Source: JADJWR01 sp963847675 (GTDB lineage Bacteria > Pseudomonadota > Gammaproteobacteria > Burkholderiales > Burkholderiaceae_F). Taken from it: a stretch of DNA of 64,000 bases. Below, piece after piece: positions 16,711 to 25,786 of this stretch. Position 1 is the stretch's first letter. Every line of letters begins with the position of its first letter. The position numbers and the translations under genes were made by a program. The notes beneath the pieces were generated by a model that had not been told where the DNA came from, ran no database searches, and saw only the letters and a program-made list of their open reading frames with translations. The stretch covers positions 248,001 through 312,000 of the forward strand of contig CAWKAP010000002.1 of NCBI GenBank assembly GCA_963847675.1. Direction: 5' to 3'.

Positions 16711-18801
16711 TCAGTTCATCCCGAGCAGGCCCCTGAGCTCGTCGAGCGGCCGCACCTTCAGCACGTCGAGCAGGTTGTTGAACTGGTCGGTCCACAGCGA
16801 AAAGGCGGGCACCGGGGCCAGCGGCTCGGCGCGGTCGCCAATCAGCGGATCATCGAATACGGTGGCATCGCGCGCCAGCAGCACCCAGTCGGTGCCCGAG
16901 GCCAGGCGGTCATCTTCCGGTGCGTCGGACACCAGCCGCGCGGTCAGGCCGGTGGCTTGCGCGATGTTGGCCAGGACCGGCTTCAGGTCGAGGAAGCGAT
17001 TGGAGATGTGGACGGCAATGATGCCGTCGGCAGCGACATGCCGCGCGTAAAGCTCGACCGCCTCGCGGGTGATCAGGTGCACCGGGATCGAGTCGCTGGA
17101 AAAGGCGTCGATGGCGAGCACATCGTAGCCTCGCGGGCCGCTCCGCCTCAGCTCGCGCTCGAGCGACAGCCGCGCATCGCCGATCTCGAAGTCGAGTTTC
17201 GCCTCGGTCGAGGCCAGATAGGTGAAGTGGCGCTGCGCCACCTCGAGCACCTGCGGGTCGAGTTCGTAGAAGCGCAGCTCGTCGCCGGGTCGCCCGTAAG
17301 CGGAAAGCGTGCCGACGCCGAGGCCGACGAAGCCGAGCCGCACCGGCCCAGCCGCCTGCCTGGCGGCGATGGCCAGGCCGATGCCCGACGTGCGCGCGTA
17401 GTAGGTGCCCGGTTCGAGCCGGTCGGAAGCGTCGGTGAACTGCTCGCCATGCAGGATCACGCCGTGCAGTAGGCGGCGCACCTTGTGCTCCCCGCTGCCG
17501 GTCTCGCGCACGCGCAGCGTGCCGTAGAAGCTTCGCTGCATGACGATCGTGTCCTCCTTGAGGAAGTCGGCGTAGTGCCAGCCGGAGTACGCCGTGGCGA
17601 CGCTGGCCACCAGCGCCGGCCCGAGCAGCGTGCGGTTGCCCAGCACGAGCCAGGTGGCCAGTGCGGCCAGCGCAAACAGCGCCACCGGCAATTCGAAATA
17701 CGCGGGAAAAATGCGCGGCGCCAGCAGGCCGACGGCCAGGCCGCCGAGCGCGCCGCCGGCCGACAGCGTCAGGTAGAAGTGGGTCAGGTACCGCGGTGCC
17801 GGCTTGGCGTGTGCCAGTTCGCCGTGGCAGAACATGCAGGCGAAGAAGAGACCGATGCAGTACAGCGGCACCGCCACGCCGATGTCGAGCACGCCGCGGC
17901 TGGCCGACAGGCCCCAGCTCATCGCCACCGCCAGCACCAGCGTCGGGAACAGCCACCAGCGGCGCTCGTACCAGCCGCGCCCGCCGCGGCCCTCGAAGGC
18001 GAGCACGAAGGTCAGCAGGTAAAGCGTCAGCGGCAGCACCCAGAGGAACGGCACCGAGGCGATGTTCTGCGTGATGTGCGAGGTCGTCGCCAGCAGCAGC
18101 ACCGAGCCGAGCGCGGACAGCGCGAGCCACAGCCCATAGTCGCTGAAGCCGGGCGCGCTCTCGGCCGACGACGCCGCAGCGGCGGCAGTCGCGGCAAACG
18201 GTTCGCCCGCGCGGGCGAGCAGGGCGCGCTGCGCCTGCCATGCGGTCGCGGCACAGGCGAGCGCGAAGACCGCATACGCGGCGCTCCATGCCCAGGCCTG
18301 GACCAGCGACGGCGCGAAGGGTTCGATCAGGAACGGAAACGCCAGCAGCCCGAGCAGGGAACCGAAGTTCGACAGCGCGAACAGGCGGTAGACGGTCTTC
18401 TCGGCAAAGCGGTGCGCGACCCAGCGCTGCAGCAGCGGCCCGGTGGACGACAGCAGGAAATACGGCAGACCGATCGTGGCCGCGAGCAGCAACAGGATGG
18501 CGAGCGCGGCGTCCTCCTCGCCGCCCGGCTTGAGCGATTCGCGGGCGACGATCGGCAGGAAGACGAGGCTCGCCGCGAGCAGGCCGATATGCACGCGTGC
18601 CTGGCTGCGCGGCGTGGCGTAGCGCGTCAGCCCGTGTGCATACGCATAGCCGCCGAGCAGCGCGACCTGGAAGAACACCATGCACGTGGTCCATACCGCC
18701 GACGTACCGCCGAACCAGGGCAGGATCTGCCTGGCGATGATCGGCTGGACCAGGAAGAGCAGGAATGCGGACAGCGCGATGGTGACGGCGACGAGCGGCA
18801 T
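16711..18801 (-). CDS. membrane-fused spermidine synthase-like protein
   Basis: 696 residues. The first 440 or so are hydrophobic with about ten membrane segments (from MPLVAVTIALSAFLLFLVQP). The C-terminal third is a Rossmann-fold aminopropyltransferase/methyltransferase-like domain with RLGFVGLGVGTLSAYG, LRFYELDPQVLEVA, FEIGDARLSLERE and YDVLAIDAFSSDSIPVHL. The DAFSSDSIPVHL block is typical of the fused-MFS spermidine synthase family rather than soluble SpeE, and the activity of this group is not firmly known. The start at 18801 was chosen at the first hydrophobic segment; the longer frame upstream reads through another gene. It is followed at once by the fructosamine kinase gene. Confidence 0.88.
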   Translation of the reverse strand: MPLVAVTIALSAFLLFLVQPIIARQILPWFGGTSAVWTTCMVFFQVALLGGYAYAHGLTRYATPRSQARVHIGLLAASLVFLPIVARESLKPGGEEDAALAILLLLAATIGLPYFLLSSTGPLLQRWVAHRFAEKTVYRLFALSNFGSLLGLLAFPFLIEPFAPSLVQAWAWSAAYAVFALACAATAWQAQRALLARAGEPFAATAAAAASSAESAPGFSDYGLWLALSALGSVLLLATTSHITQNIASVPFLWVLPLTLYLLTFVLAFEGRGGRGWYERRWWLFPTLVLAVAMSWGLSASRGVLDIGVAVPLYCIGLFFACMFCHGELAHAKPAPRYLTHFYLTLSAGGALGGLAVGLLAPRIFPAYFELPVALFALAALATWLVLGNRTLLGPALVASVATAYSGWHYADFLKEDTIVMQRSFYGTLRVRETGSGEHKVRRLLHGVILHGEQFTDASDRLEPGTYYARTSGIGLAIAARQAAGPVRLGFVGLGVGTLSAYGRPGDELRFYELDPQVLEVAQRHFTYLASTEAKLDFEIGDARLSLERELRRSGPRGYDVLAIDAFSSDSIPVHLITREAVELYARHVAADGIIAVHISNRFLDLKPVLANIAQATGLTARLVSDAPEDDRLASGTDWVLLARDATVFDDPLIGDRAEPLAPVPAFSLWTDQFNNLLDVLKVRPLDELRGLLGMN

Positions 18802-18854
18802 CGGATAACGGTGCGGGCCGGCGGCCGACGGGCGGGGCGGCCGCCGGGCCGGGC

Positions 18855-19619
18855 TCAGTCGCGCACGGCCGCCAGCGCCTGGCGCGCGCCCGCCAGCAGC
18901 CAGATGACGTCTGCCGCCAGCGCAATGAGGGTGAAGCCGCGCGCCGCGTAGTCGCGCGCCTCCTCCGCGCTGCCGGCGAAGATGCCGGCCGCCTTGCGCT
19001 GCGCCTTCGCCGCCGCCGCCACGCGGTCGATGGCGCGCTGCACCTGCCCGTGTCCGCTGTCGCCGAGATGGCCGAGGCTGGCGGCCAGGTCCGCCGGGCC
19101 GACGAACAGAACATCGACGCCTTCGACGGCCGCGATCTCGTCGCAGGCTTCGACCGCTGCCGCCGACTCGATCTGGACCATCGTGCAAGCCGCCTCGTTC
19201 GCGGTGTGCACGTAATCGGTGGTGAGCCCGAATCGCGCCGCGCGCACGACGCCGGCGACGCCCCGGACACCGCCGTTGCCCCGCGACGGATAGCGGACCG
19301 AGGCCACGGCACGCCGCGCGTCGTCGGCGCTGGCGACCATCGGGAACAGCAGCGTCGGACCGCCGGCGTCGAGCGCGCGCTTGGCGAGCCACGCGGCGTT
19401 TTCCGCCACGCGAACGACCGGCTGGCTGCCGCCGGCGGCGATGGCCTGCAGCAGCGCCAGCGTATCCATGGTGTCGGCCGGGGAATGCTCACCGTCGACG
19501 ACGAGGAAATCGAAACCGGCGCAGGCGAGGGCCTCGGCCGCCATCGGCGACGCCAGCGACAGCCAGCAGCCGTACAGCGGCTCGCCCGCCGCCAGGCGTT
19601 CCTTCAGGAGGTTGTTCAC
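18855..19619 (-). CDS. HpcH/HpaI family aldolase
   Basis: 254 residues of the class II pyruvate-dependent aldolase family (4-hydroxy-2-oxoheptanedioate aldolase and relatives), a metal-dependent TIM barrel splitting hydroxy-oxo acids. Visible: GCWLSLASPMAAEALACAGF, FLVVDGEHSPAD with the catalytic His, MVQIESAAAVEACDEIAA with the metal-binding Glu, and GVDVLFVGPADLAASLG with the metal-binding Asp. It begins with GTG at 19619, overlapping the DUF2905 stop by 3 bp (GTGA), so the two genes are translationally coupled. The physiological substrate is unknown. Confidence 0.92.
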   Translation of the reverse strand: MNNLLKERLAAGEPLYGCWLSLASPMAAEALACAGFDFLVVDGEHSPADTMDTLALLQAIAAGGSQPVVRVAENAAWLAKRALDAGGPTLLFPMVASADDARRAVASVRYPSRGNGGVRGVAGVVRAARFGLTTDYVHTANEAACTMVQIESAAAVEACDEIAAVEGVDVLFVGPADLAASLGHLGDSGHGQVQRAIDRVAAAAKAQRKAAGIFAGSAEEARDYAARGFTLIALAADVIWLLAGARQALAAVRD

Positions 19620-19816
19620 TTGCGCAACCACCACAGGATGACGGAGACGACGACGGAGATCAGCAAGCCGGTTGCCAGCGGGAAGAAGAAGGTGAATCCG
19701 TCGCGTTCGAAACGCAGGTCGCCGGGCAGGCGACCGAGCGGCAGCCTGGACAGCCACGGCCAGGCGAGCCCGATCACGAGCAGCACGGCGCCGGCGACGA
19801 TCAAGGCGCGTTGCAT
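19616..19816 (-). CDS. DUF2905 family small membrane protein
   Basis: 66 residues with two membrane segments (ALIVAGAVLLVIGLAWPWL and FPLATGLLISVVVSVILWWL) separated by GRLPGDLRFERDGFTFFFP, the diagnostic DUF2905 motif. Function is unknown. It sits between topB and the HpaI aldolase in the same direction, with a GTGA overlap into the latter. Confidence 0.92.
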   Translation of the reverse strand: MQRALIVAGAVLLVIGLAWPWLSRLPLGRLPGDLRFERDGFTFFFPLATGLLISVVVSVILWWLRK

Positions 19817-19849
19817 GCCGTCGGCTTCAGCGGCCCCATTGCGCGCCCA

Positions 19850-22504
19850 TCAGCGTCGCGCCGCCTTGCGCGTGCCGGCCGTCTTCTTCGCCCCGCTGCC
19901 GCGTTTCGCCGCGACCCGCGGCGCCGCTTTGGTGGCTCGCGATGTCCCTGACCTGGCGGGCGCCTGGGTTGCCTTGGCGGCAGCGGCCCGTTTCACCGCC
20001 GTCGGCGGCGGCTCTTCGGCCTTGACAGCAGTCGCCTTCGCGCCGCCCTTGCCACGCGGCTCGAACTCGAAGCCCACTTTGCCCTCGTCGGCCCTCCAGA
20101 CCAGGAAAGCAGCGAATTTGCGCCGCGTCCGGTTGGAAACGAAGTTACGCAGGATGTCGGTGCGACCGACTTCGAGCAGCTTCTTCATCTGCTCCGTCTC
20201 GATCGACTGCTGCAGGATCACCCTTCCGGAACGGAAGTCGCAGCTTCGTTCGCCGCCGATGCTGTTCTCGCAGAGGTACGCCATCGGCTGCTCGTAGACA
20301 CCACCGCCGCACTTCGGGCACTTGCCGAGCGGCGTCAGTCCGGAAAGATCGACCGTCTCGCCCGCCTCGCCCTCGCCCGAAGGCAGGTTGCCGAAGTCGA
20401 ACTCCAGCTTGTACTCCGGCGGCACGAGTTTCAGCACCGCGGAAAACGGGCGGCCGATCTTGCTGCGGAAGCCGGTCAGCGGACCGATCTGCTTTTCGCG
20501 CAGCAGCGCCTCGACCTCGTCGACCTCGAAGAAGCGGCTGCCCGGGTGCTTGCTGATCGAGAACTCGCACTTGGTGCAGGCAAAGCGGCGGTAGTTCTCC
20601 TTGACCACCCCGCCACAGCGCGGGCAGCGCGTCTTCAGCGTGACGTAGTCGCCGGGCACCTCCCCTTTCTCGGCGCCCTTGCGGATGCGCTCGACGGTGT
20701 CGCGGGTCATCTGCTCGATCTCGCGCATGAACGCCTCGCGCGCGAGCCGGCCGCGCTCCATCTGCGCCAGCTTGTATTCCCATTCGCCGGTCAGTTCCGG
20801 CAGGTCGAGCGCATCGACGCCAAAGCCGCGCAGCGCACGCAGCAGCTGGAACGCCTTGGCGGTCGGGTGCAGTTCCTTGCCTTCGCGCGCAAGGTAGCTT
20901 TCGTCGATCAGCCCTTCGATCACGGCCGCCCGGGTCGCCGGCGTGCCCAGCCCCTTGCCCGCCATCGCCGCGCGCAGTTCGTCGTCCTCGACGAGCTTGC
21001 CTGCGCCCTCCATCGCCGACAGCAGCGTGGCCTCCGTGTAGCGCGCCGGCGGCCGGGTCTGCAGGCCGGCGGCCTCGATCGCGCGCGTGGCGACGCGCTC
21101 GCCCGCATCGATCTTGACCAGCGCGCCCTGTTCCTGCATCGCCTCCTTGCCGTACACCGCCAGCCAGCCCGGCTCGACCAGCACCTTGCCCTCGGTCTTG
21201 AAGCGGTGCTCCTCGATCTCGGTGATGCGCGTCGTCACCAGGTATTCGGCCGGCGGGAAGAAGATCGCCAGGAAGCGCTTGACCACCAGGTCGTAGATCT
21301 TCTGCTCGGCCTCGGTGAGGCTGCGCGGCGCCTCGAGCGTCGGGATGATTGCGAAGTGGTCCGAGATCTTGCTGTTGTCGAAGATGCGCTTGTTCGCCTT
21401 GATCCAGCCGCCCTTGGCGATCTGCTTCGCGAACGGCGCGAAAGCACGCTGGCCGCCGAGCGCCTCGACCGTCTTCTTCACCACGCCGACGTAGTCCTCG
21501 GGCAGCGCGCGAGAGTCCGTGCGGGGGTAGGTCAGCACCTTGTGCTTTTCGTACAGCGCCTGCGCGATCGACAGCGTGGTCTTGGCCGAAAAACCGAAGC
21601 GTCCGTTGCCCTCGCGCTGCAGCGAGGTCAGGTCGAACAGCAGCGGCGGCGCCTGCGTGCTCGGCTTCGCTTCCTCGCTGACCGTGCCCGGCTTGCCGCG
21701 GCAGGCCGCGACGATCGACTCGGCCCTCGCCTGGTCCCACAGGCGCTCCGCACGCGCGTGCTCGTCGTCCTCCGGCTTGCGGAAGTCCGGGTCGAACCAG
21801 CGCCCGTCGTACTCGCCGGCCTTGCAGCCGAAGGTGGCGCGCACTTCCCAGTAGTCGCGCGGGACGAACTGCAGGATCTTTTCCTCGCGCTCCACCACGA
21901 TGGCCAGCGTCGGCGTCTGGACCCGCCCGACCGTGGTCTTGAAGAAGCCGCCGTCCTTGCTGTTGAAGGCGGTCATCGCCCGCGTGCCGTTGATTCCGAC
22001 CAGCCAGTCGGCCTCGGCACGGCAGCGCGCCGCGTCTTCCAGGTGACGCATCTCCTTGTCCGGCCGCAATTCGCCGAAGGCGTCGCGGATCGCCGTCGGC
22101 GTCATCGACTGCAACCACAGCCGGCGGATCGGCTGCCTGGCCTTCGCGTGTTGCACGATGTAGCGGAAGATCAGTTCGCCCTCCCGTCCGGCGTCGCAGG
22201 CGTTGATCAGCTCGCTCACGTCCTTGCGCTTGATCAGGCGCGCCAGGAGCCTGAGCCGCTCCTCGCCACGCTTGTCGATCGGCGCCACCTCGAAATGCGG
22301 CGGAATCATCGGCAGGTGGGCAAAACTCCACTTGCCGCGCGCGACCTCGGCAGGATTGGAAAGCTGCAGCAAGTGGCCGACCGCGGAGCTGAGCACGTAC
22401 GCATCGCTCTCGTAGTAGTCCTGATGCCGCGTGAAGCCGCCGAGCGCGCGGGCGATATCGGCCGCGACCGAAGGCTTTTCGGCAATGATCAGTGCCTTGC
22501 TCAT
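19850..22504 (-). CDS. topB: DNA topoisomerase III
   Basis: 884-residue type IA topoisomerase, which passes DNA strands through a transient 5'-phosphotyrosine break. The TOPRIM domain opens with MSKALIIAEKPSVAADIARA, and INACDAGREGELIFRY supplies the acidic residues. The active tyrosine is in LTYPRTDSRALPEDY near residue 326. Two C-terminal cysteine clusters (CPRCGGVVKENYRRFACTKC and CPKCGGGVYEQP) are zinc-ribbon remnants. The last 80 residues are a Lys/Ala/Pro-rich tail (GAKKTAGTRKAARR at the end), a feature of betaproteobacterial TopB that probably adds DNA affinity. A terminator separates it from smg upstream. Confidence 0.97.
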   Translation of the reverse strand: MSKALIIAEKPSVAADIARALGGFTRHQDYYESDAYVLSSAVGHLLQLSNPAEVARGKWSFAHLPMIPPHFEVAPIDKRGEERLRLLARLIKRKDVSELINACDAGREGELIFRYIVQHAKARQPIRRLWLQSMTPTAIRDAFGELRPDKEMRHLEDAARCRAEADWLVGINGTRAMTAFNSKDGGFFKTTVGRVQTPTLAIVVEREEKILQFVPRDYWEVRATFGCKAGEYDGRWFDPDFRKPEDDEHARAERLWDQARAESIVAACRGKPGTVSEEAKPSTQAPPLLFDLTSLQREGNGRFGFSAKTTLSIAQALYEKHKVLTYPRTDSRALPEDYVGVVKKTVEALGGQRAFAPFAKQIAKGGWIKANKRIFDNSKISDHFAIIPTLEAPRSLTEAEQKIYDLVVKRFLAIFFPPAEYLVTTRITEIEEHRFKTEGKVLVEPGWLAVYGKEAMQEQGALVKIDAGERVATRAIEAAGLQTRPPARYTEATLLSAMEGAGKLVEDDELRAAMAGKGLGTPATRAAVIEGLIDESYLAREGKELHPTAKAFQLLRALRGFGVDALDLPELTGEWEYKLAQMERGRLAREAFMREIEQMTRDTVERIRKGAEKGEVPGDYVTLKTRCPRCGGVVKENYRRFACTKCEFSISKHPGSRFFEVDEVEALLREKQIGPLTGFRSKIGRPFSAVLKLVPPEYKLEFDFGNLPSGEGEAGETVDLSGLTPLGKCPKCGGGVYEQPMAYLCENSIGGERSCDFRSGRVILQQSIETEQMKKLLEVGRTDILRNFVSNRTRRKFAAFLVWRADEGKVGFEFEPRGKGGAKATAVKAEEPPPTAVKRAAAAKATQAPARSGTSRATKAAPRVAAKRGSGAKKTAGTRKAARR

Positions 22505-22520
22505 GCAGAGTTATCCAGAT

Positions 22521-22541
22521 GCAAAAGCCGCCCGCGGCGGC
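22521..22541 (-). terminator. rho-independent terminator of smg
   Basis: On the minus strand GCCGCC–GCG–GGCGGC (22541–22527) is followed directly by TTTTGC. An A/T-rich stretch flanks the other side. It lies 80 bp past smg and before topB. The 16-base core is the same as in the hairpin at 24335. Confidence 0.7.
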
Positions 22542-22623
22542 CTCCTGTCTTTTTTCAGGATAACAACGAACGGCCGTGCAAGCGCAAGTGCGCGGTCGTC
22601 GTCGAGTAGCAAGTGCCTGATTG

Positions 22624-23082
22624 TTAATGCATTTCGCGATCGGTACCGTCGTCGAGCAGTTCCTCGAGCATCAGCACGTCGATGTCCGCCTGCTGGCTCC
22701 ACAGCACCATCAGCACGATGACCTTCAGCTTGGCGAGCCCGATTGGCGCTCCGCGCACGGCAAGTGCCCGCTCGATGACGATCTCGCGCTGGGTCGGGGT
22801 CAGCTGCCCCTCGGCCTCGAGGAAGGTCAGGAAGGCGACGCCGCGCGGGCTCAAACGGCCGATCTCGAAGCCGACGTAGACGCGGAAGGCGCCCGAGGAC
22901 GGCGCGCGCAGTGCGATGTTGTCGCTCGTGACCTGCTCGAGGTCGCGCAGCCAGGCGATTGCGTCGGTGATTTCGTCGTCGTCGAAGCCTGCGTCGGTGA
23001 GCTGCTGCGTGATCGAGACGGCATCCCGGCACGCCTGGAACGCGGCGCAGTTCTCGAACAGATAGACGAGGACATCGAACAT
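22624..23082 (-). CDS. smg: Smg/DUF494 family protein
   Basis: 152 residues, typical for Smg. Opens MFDVLVYLFENCAAFQACRD, where many homologs have Y-x-x-x-x; further LTDAGFDDDEITDAIAWL, RGVAFLTFLEAEGQLTP, RALAVRGAPIGLAKLKVI and MVLWSQQADIDVLMLEELL are family blocks. The protein is acidic and probably cytosolic; its function is not established. As in many proteobacteria it follows dprA in the same direction (57-bp gap). Confidence 0.95.
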   Translation of the reverse strand: MFDVLVYLFENCAAFQACRDAVSITQQLTDAGFDDDEITDAIAWLRDLEQVTSDNIALRAPSSGAFRVYVGFEIGRLSPRGVAFLTFLEAEGQLTPTQREIVIERALAVRGAPIGLAKLKVIVLMVLWSQQADIDVLMLEELLDDGTDREMH

Positions 23083-23139
23083 GGGCCGGCTGCCAATTTA
23101 GCGGCAACCGACCGCGCTGGCAATCCGCGATGCATCGGC

Positions 23140-24240
23140 TCACCGCAAGCGCTGGTAGCGGTTGCCGGGCAGGCGCTCAACATCTTGGGCCAGTTCGAGC
23201 TCGAGCAGCTCGGCCGTCAGGCTGCCCGCGTCGCGTCCCGTGCGCGCGGCCAGCGTATCCAGATCGACCGGATCGAAGCCGAGCGCGGTCAGCAGCGCGC
23301 CGTGCGCGGGCGGCCGCGGCGCGCGGCGCTCGCTCGCGCTGGAGTCGATCCGCAGTTCGTCGAGGATGTCCTGCGCCGACTCGACCAGCTTGGCGCCGTC
23401 CTTGATCAGCCGGTGGCAGCCTCGCGCGGTCGGCGAATGGATCGAGCCCGGCAGCGCGAACACTTCGCGGCCGCTCTCGGCGGCCAGCCGGGCAGTGATC
23501 AGACTGCCCGAGCGCAGCGCGGCCTCGACGACGAGCACGCCTCGCGCCAGGCCGCTGATGACACGGTTGCGGCGCGGGAAGTTGTGGGCGATGCCCGGCG
23601 TTCCGAGCGCGAATTCGGACAACAGCAGGCCACGGCTGCGGATCGCTTCGTAAAGCGCACGGTTGCTGGCCGGATAGACGACGTCGACACCGGTGCCGAG
23701 CACGGCGATCGTCGAGGCATCGGTGCCGTCGTCGAGCGCCCTGAGCGCGCCGCGGTGCGCGGCGGCGTCGATGCCGAGCGCCATGCCGCTGACGATCGTC
23801 AGTCCGGCGCGCGCCAGATGCTGCGCGAATGCTTCCGCGTTCGCCGCCCCCTGCTGGGTCGCGCTGCGACTGCCGACGATCGCCAGCGCCGGTCGCTGCA
23901 GGAGATCGCGCCGGCCGGCAGCGAAGAACACGGGCGGCGGGTCGGCAGTGGCCAGCAGCAGCGGCGGATAGTCATGGTCGGCCCACGTGACCAGCGCGTG
24001 CGAAGGGTCGAGCGCCAGCCAGCGCTCCGCCGCGCGGACTGCGCCGGCGACCTCCGTGCTGGCCGGTGCGGCGATCTTGGCGGCCAGCGCTTCCGGCACG
24101 TGCCTCGCCAGCGATGCGCGGCCGGCGACGAAGACCGCGTCCGGCAGACCGTAAGCCGCAAGCAGCGTGCGCGCGGTACGCGGCCCGATCTCGTGGGTGA
24201 GCGTCAGCCGCAGCCATGCGGCGCGTTCGGCGGACTCCAT
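23140..24240 (-). CDS. dprA: DNA-processing protein DprA
   Basis: 366 residues. DprA loads RecA on single-stranded DNA taken up in natural transformation. The Rossmann core shows ALAIVGSRSATQQG, SGMALGIDAAAHRGAL, AVLGTGVDVVYPASN, FPRRNRVISGLARGVLVVEA and SGSLITARLAAESGREVFALPG. An N-terminal SAM-like part (LTHEIGPRTARTLLAAYG) and a C-terminal winged-helix-like part (LGFDPVDLDTLAARTG) complete the three-domain form. The ATG at 24240 fits family length; a GTG at 24291 is possible. Confidence 0.96.
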   Translation of the reverse strand: MESAERAAWLRLTLTHEIGPRTARTLLAAYGLPDAVFVAGRASLARHVPEALAAKIAAPASTEVAGAVRAAERWLALDPSHALVTWADHDYPPLLLATADPPPVFFAAGRRDLLQRPALAIVGSRSATQQGAANAEAFAQHLARAGLTIVSGMALGIDAAAHRGALRALDDGTDASTIAVLGTGVDVVYPASNRALYEAIRSRGLLLSEFALGTPGIAHNFPRRNRVISGLARGVLVVEAALRSGSLITARLAAESGREVFALPGSIHSPTARGCHRLIKDGAKLVESAQDILDELRIDSSASERRAPRPPAHGALLTALGFDPVDLDTLAARTGRDAGSLTAELLELELAQDVERLPGNRYQRLR

Positions 24241-24334
24241 GGCGCAAGCGTAGCGTCGAAGAACGCAATGCTCGACCCGAATATCCGACACCGAGCCGGC
24301 AGGCAGGTCTGGCGCGGGCGAACGCCGAGAACGA

Positions 24335-24357
24335 AACGGCCGCCCGCGGCGGCCGTT
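24335..24357 (-). terminator. terminator of the LysM gene
   Basis: A 10-bp perfect stem (24335–24344 with 24348–24357, 3-base loop, arms AACGGCCGCC and complement) starts 20 bp past the LysM gene on the minus strand, ending in TTTCGTT. It shares its GC core with the terminator at 22521. Confidence 0.65.
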
Positions 24358-24376
24358 TGTCTGCCCCCGGCAGCAT

Positions 24377-25543
24377 TCACTCCGGCTCGACGAAGCGGTC
24401 GCCGACCTTCACCGCCTTGGACACCCGGAACACGAGCGCGTACGAGATCTCGTCGAAGACACGGAAGACGAACATCATGCCGATGCGCTCGTCGGGCAAC
24501 GTGATGTATTCGCGGCGGTCACTGGTGCGGTCGAGGATCGTCGCGCCGGTATCGAGCAGCTCGAGCACGTAGCCAACCTGCACACCGTGCTTCGCGCCGC
24601 GGTTCAGCGTGACGATGCTCTGCGTGCCGGTTTCGTTCAGGCCGCTGTAGATCGACACGATGCGGCCGTCGATCGGCTTGTCCGGCCGGCGCGGAACGTA
24701 GGCGAACAGTTCGCGTGGGGGCAGCGGCACGAGGTGATCTCCGATGCCGATCTCCTGCGTGCTCTCGGTGATCCGCACGGTGGCGACTTCGCCCGCCCTG
24801 GTGATCCCGGCGGATCCGAGATAGAAGGCTTCGTAGGCGATGGGGCTGCGGCGGTCAACATCGTCCGGATCGAACAGCGGCTGGGCGGGGCGGAAGATGT
24901 TGTAACGCTCGATGCGATCGTCGCTGATGCCGCGCACATAAGCGGAGTCACCGCGGCCCACGTACACGCGGTCGCTCTGGGTGGCGACGATGCGCGGGTA
25001 CTTGGCCAGTTCGCCGGCCGAGACCACCGCGGGCCGCGACAGGAAAGGCTCGATCACGCGGTGCGGGATGCTGGGAATAGCGTCCCGGTCGCCGGTGACA
25101 TCGCGGACCGTCGGCGACAGCCGGACCACGTCGCCAGACGCGCCGGCCTGGGCGTCCGCAATCTCGAGCCGCGCCACGCCGTCTCCCCTGACGAGCCGCA
25201 ACGTCTGGCCGGGATAGATCAGGTGCGGATTGGCGATCTGTTCCTTGTTCATCCCCCACAATTCGGGCCAGCGCCAGGGACTGGTAAGAAAGATGCTCGA
25301 GATGCCCCACAGCGTGTCGCCGCTCTTCACCGTGTAGGCGTCCGGCGCGTTGGCGGCCAGCGCGGACAGCGGAACGCCCGACTGCGCGACCTGTCTAGCG
25401 GTCAGCCGCTGCTCGTCGGTGACCGGGAAGCGACCGGCTGCCGATTGCGCCACCACGATGGCCGGCGTCGCGAGGGCGACCAGCACGGCGAGGCGGGCGG
25501 CACATCGCGCTACCCTGTCGGTGGAAGGTTGTGGCGTGAACAT
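24377..25543 (-). CDS. LysM peptidoglycan-binding exported protein
   Basis: 388 residues with an N-terminal signal peptide (ARLAVLVALATPAIVVAQS) and one LysM domain near residues 68–115 (AYTVKSGDTLWGISSIFL, ANPHLIYPGQTLRLVRG) that binds N-acetylglucosamine-containing wall polymers. The C-terminal 270 residues are beta-rich and match the uncharacterised partner region found in betaproteobacterial LysM proteins encoded beside dprA and def. It diverges from def, the usual arrangement in this order. A wall-related role is inferred. Confidence 0.93.
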   Translation of the reverse strand: MFTPQPSTDRVARCAARLAVLVALATPAIVVAQSAAGRFPVTDEQRLTARQVAQSGVPLSALAANAPDAYTVKSGDTLWGISSIFLTSPWRWPELWGMNKEQIANPHLIYPGQTLRLVRGDGVARLEIADAQAGASGDVVRLSPTVRDVTGDRDAIPSIPHRVIEPFLSRPAVVSAGELAKYPRIVATQSDRVYVGRGDSAYVRGISDDRIERYNIFRPAQPLFDPDDVDRRSPIAYEAFYLGSAGITRAGEVATVRITESTQEIGIGDHLVPLPPRELFAYVPRRPDKPIDGRIVSIYSGLNETGTQSIVTLNRGAKHGVQVGYVLELLDTGATILDRTSDRREYITLPDERIGMMFVFRVFDEISYALVFRVSKAVKVGDRFVEPE

Positions 25544-25786
25544 GAAAACTCCCGAATACTGCGCCGCTCAAGACATGGCGACGGTCGATCGGATACCGCC
25601 CGCGCCGCGCCGGATCATCACGCAGTGCATAAAATTCTGCCCCTAGCGTCTTGATATCGCAATGAAAATCTGTCAGCCGAAGCGATTAGCCCCAAGCGGC
25701 GAACCCGAGTGTTCGACGCACCCGCGCCCCAGCGTGAGACGGCGCGGGGAAGGGGCCGCGCACTCCTGACATTGGAAAGGTACGCC

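Noticed and set aside
16711..19392. Single 893-residue protein covering the synthase-like gene and the aldolase
   Set aside because: Its first 197 residues are the aldolase region read in the wrong frame; the true start is at 18801.
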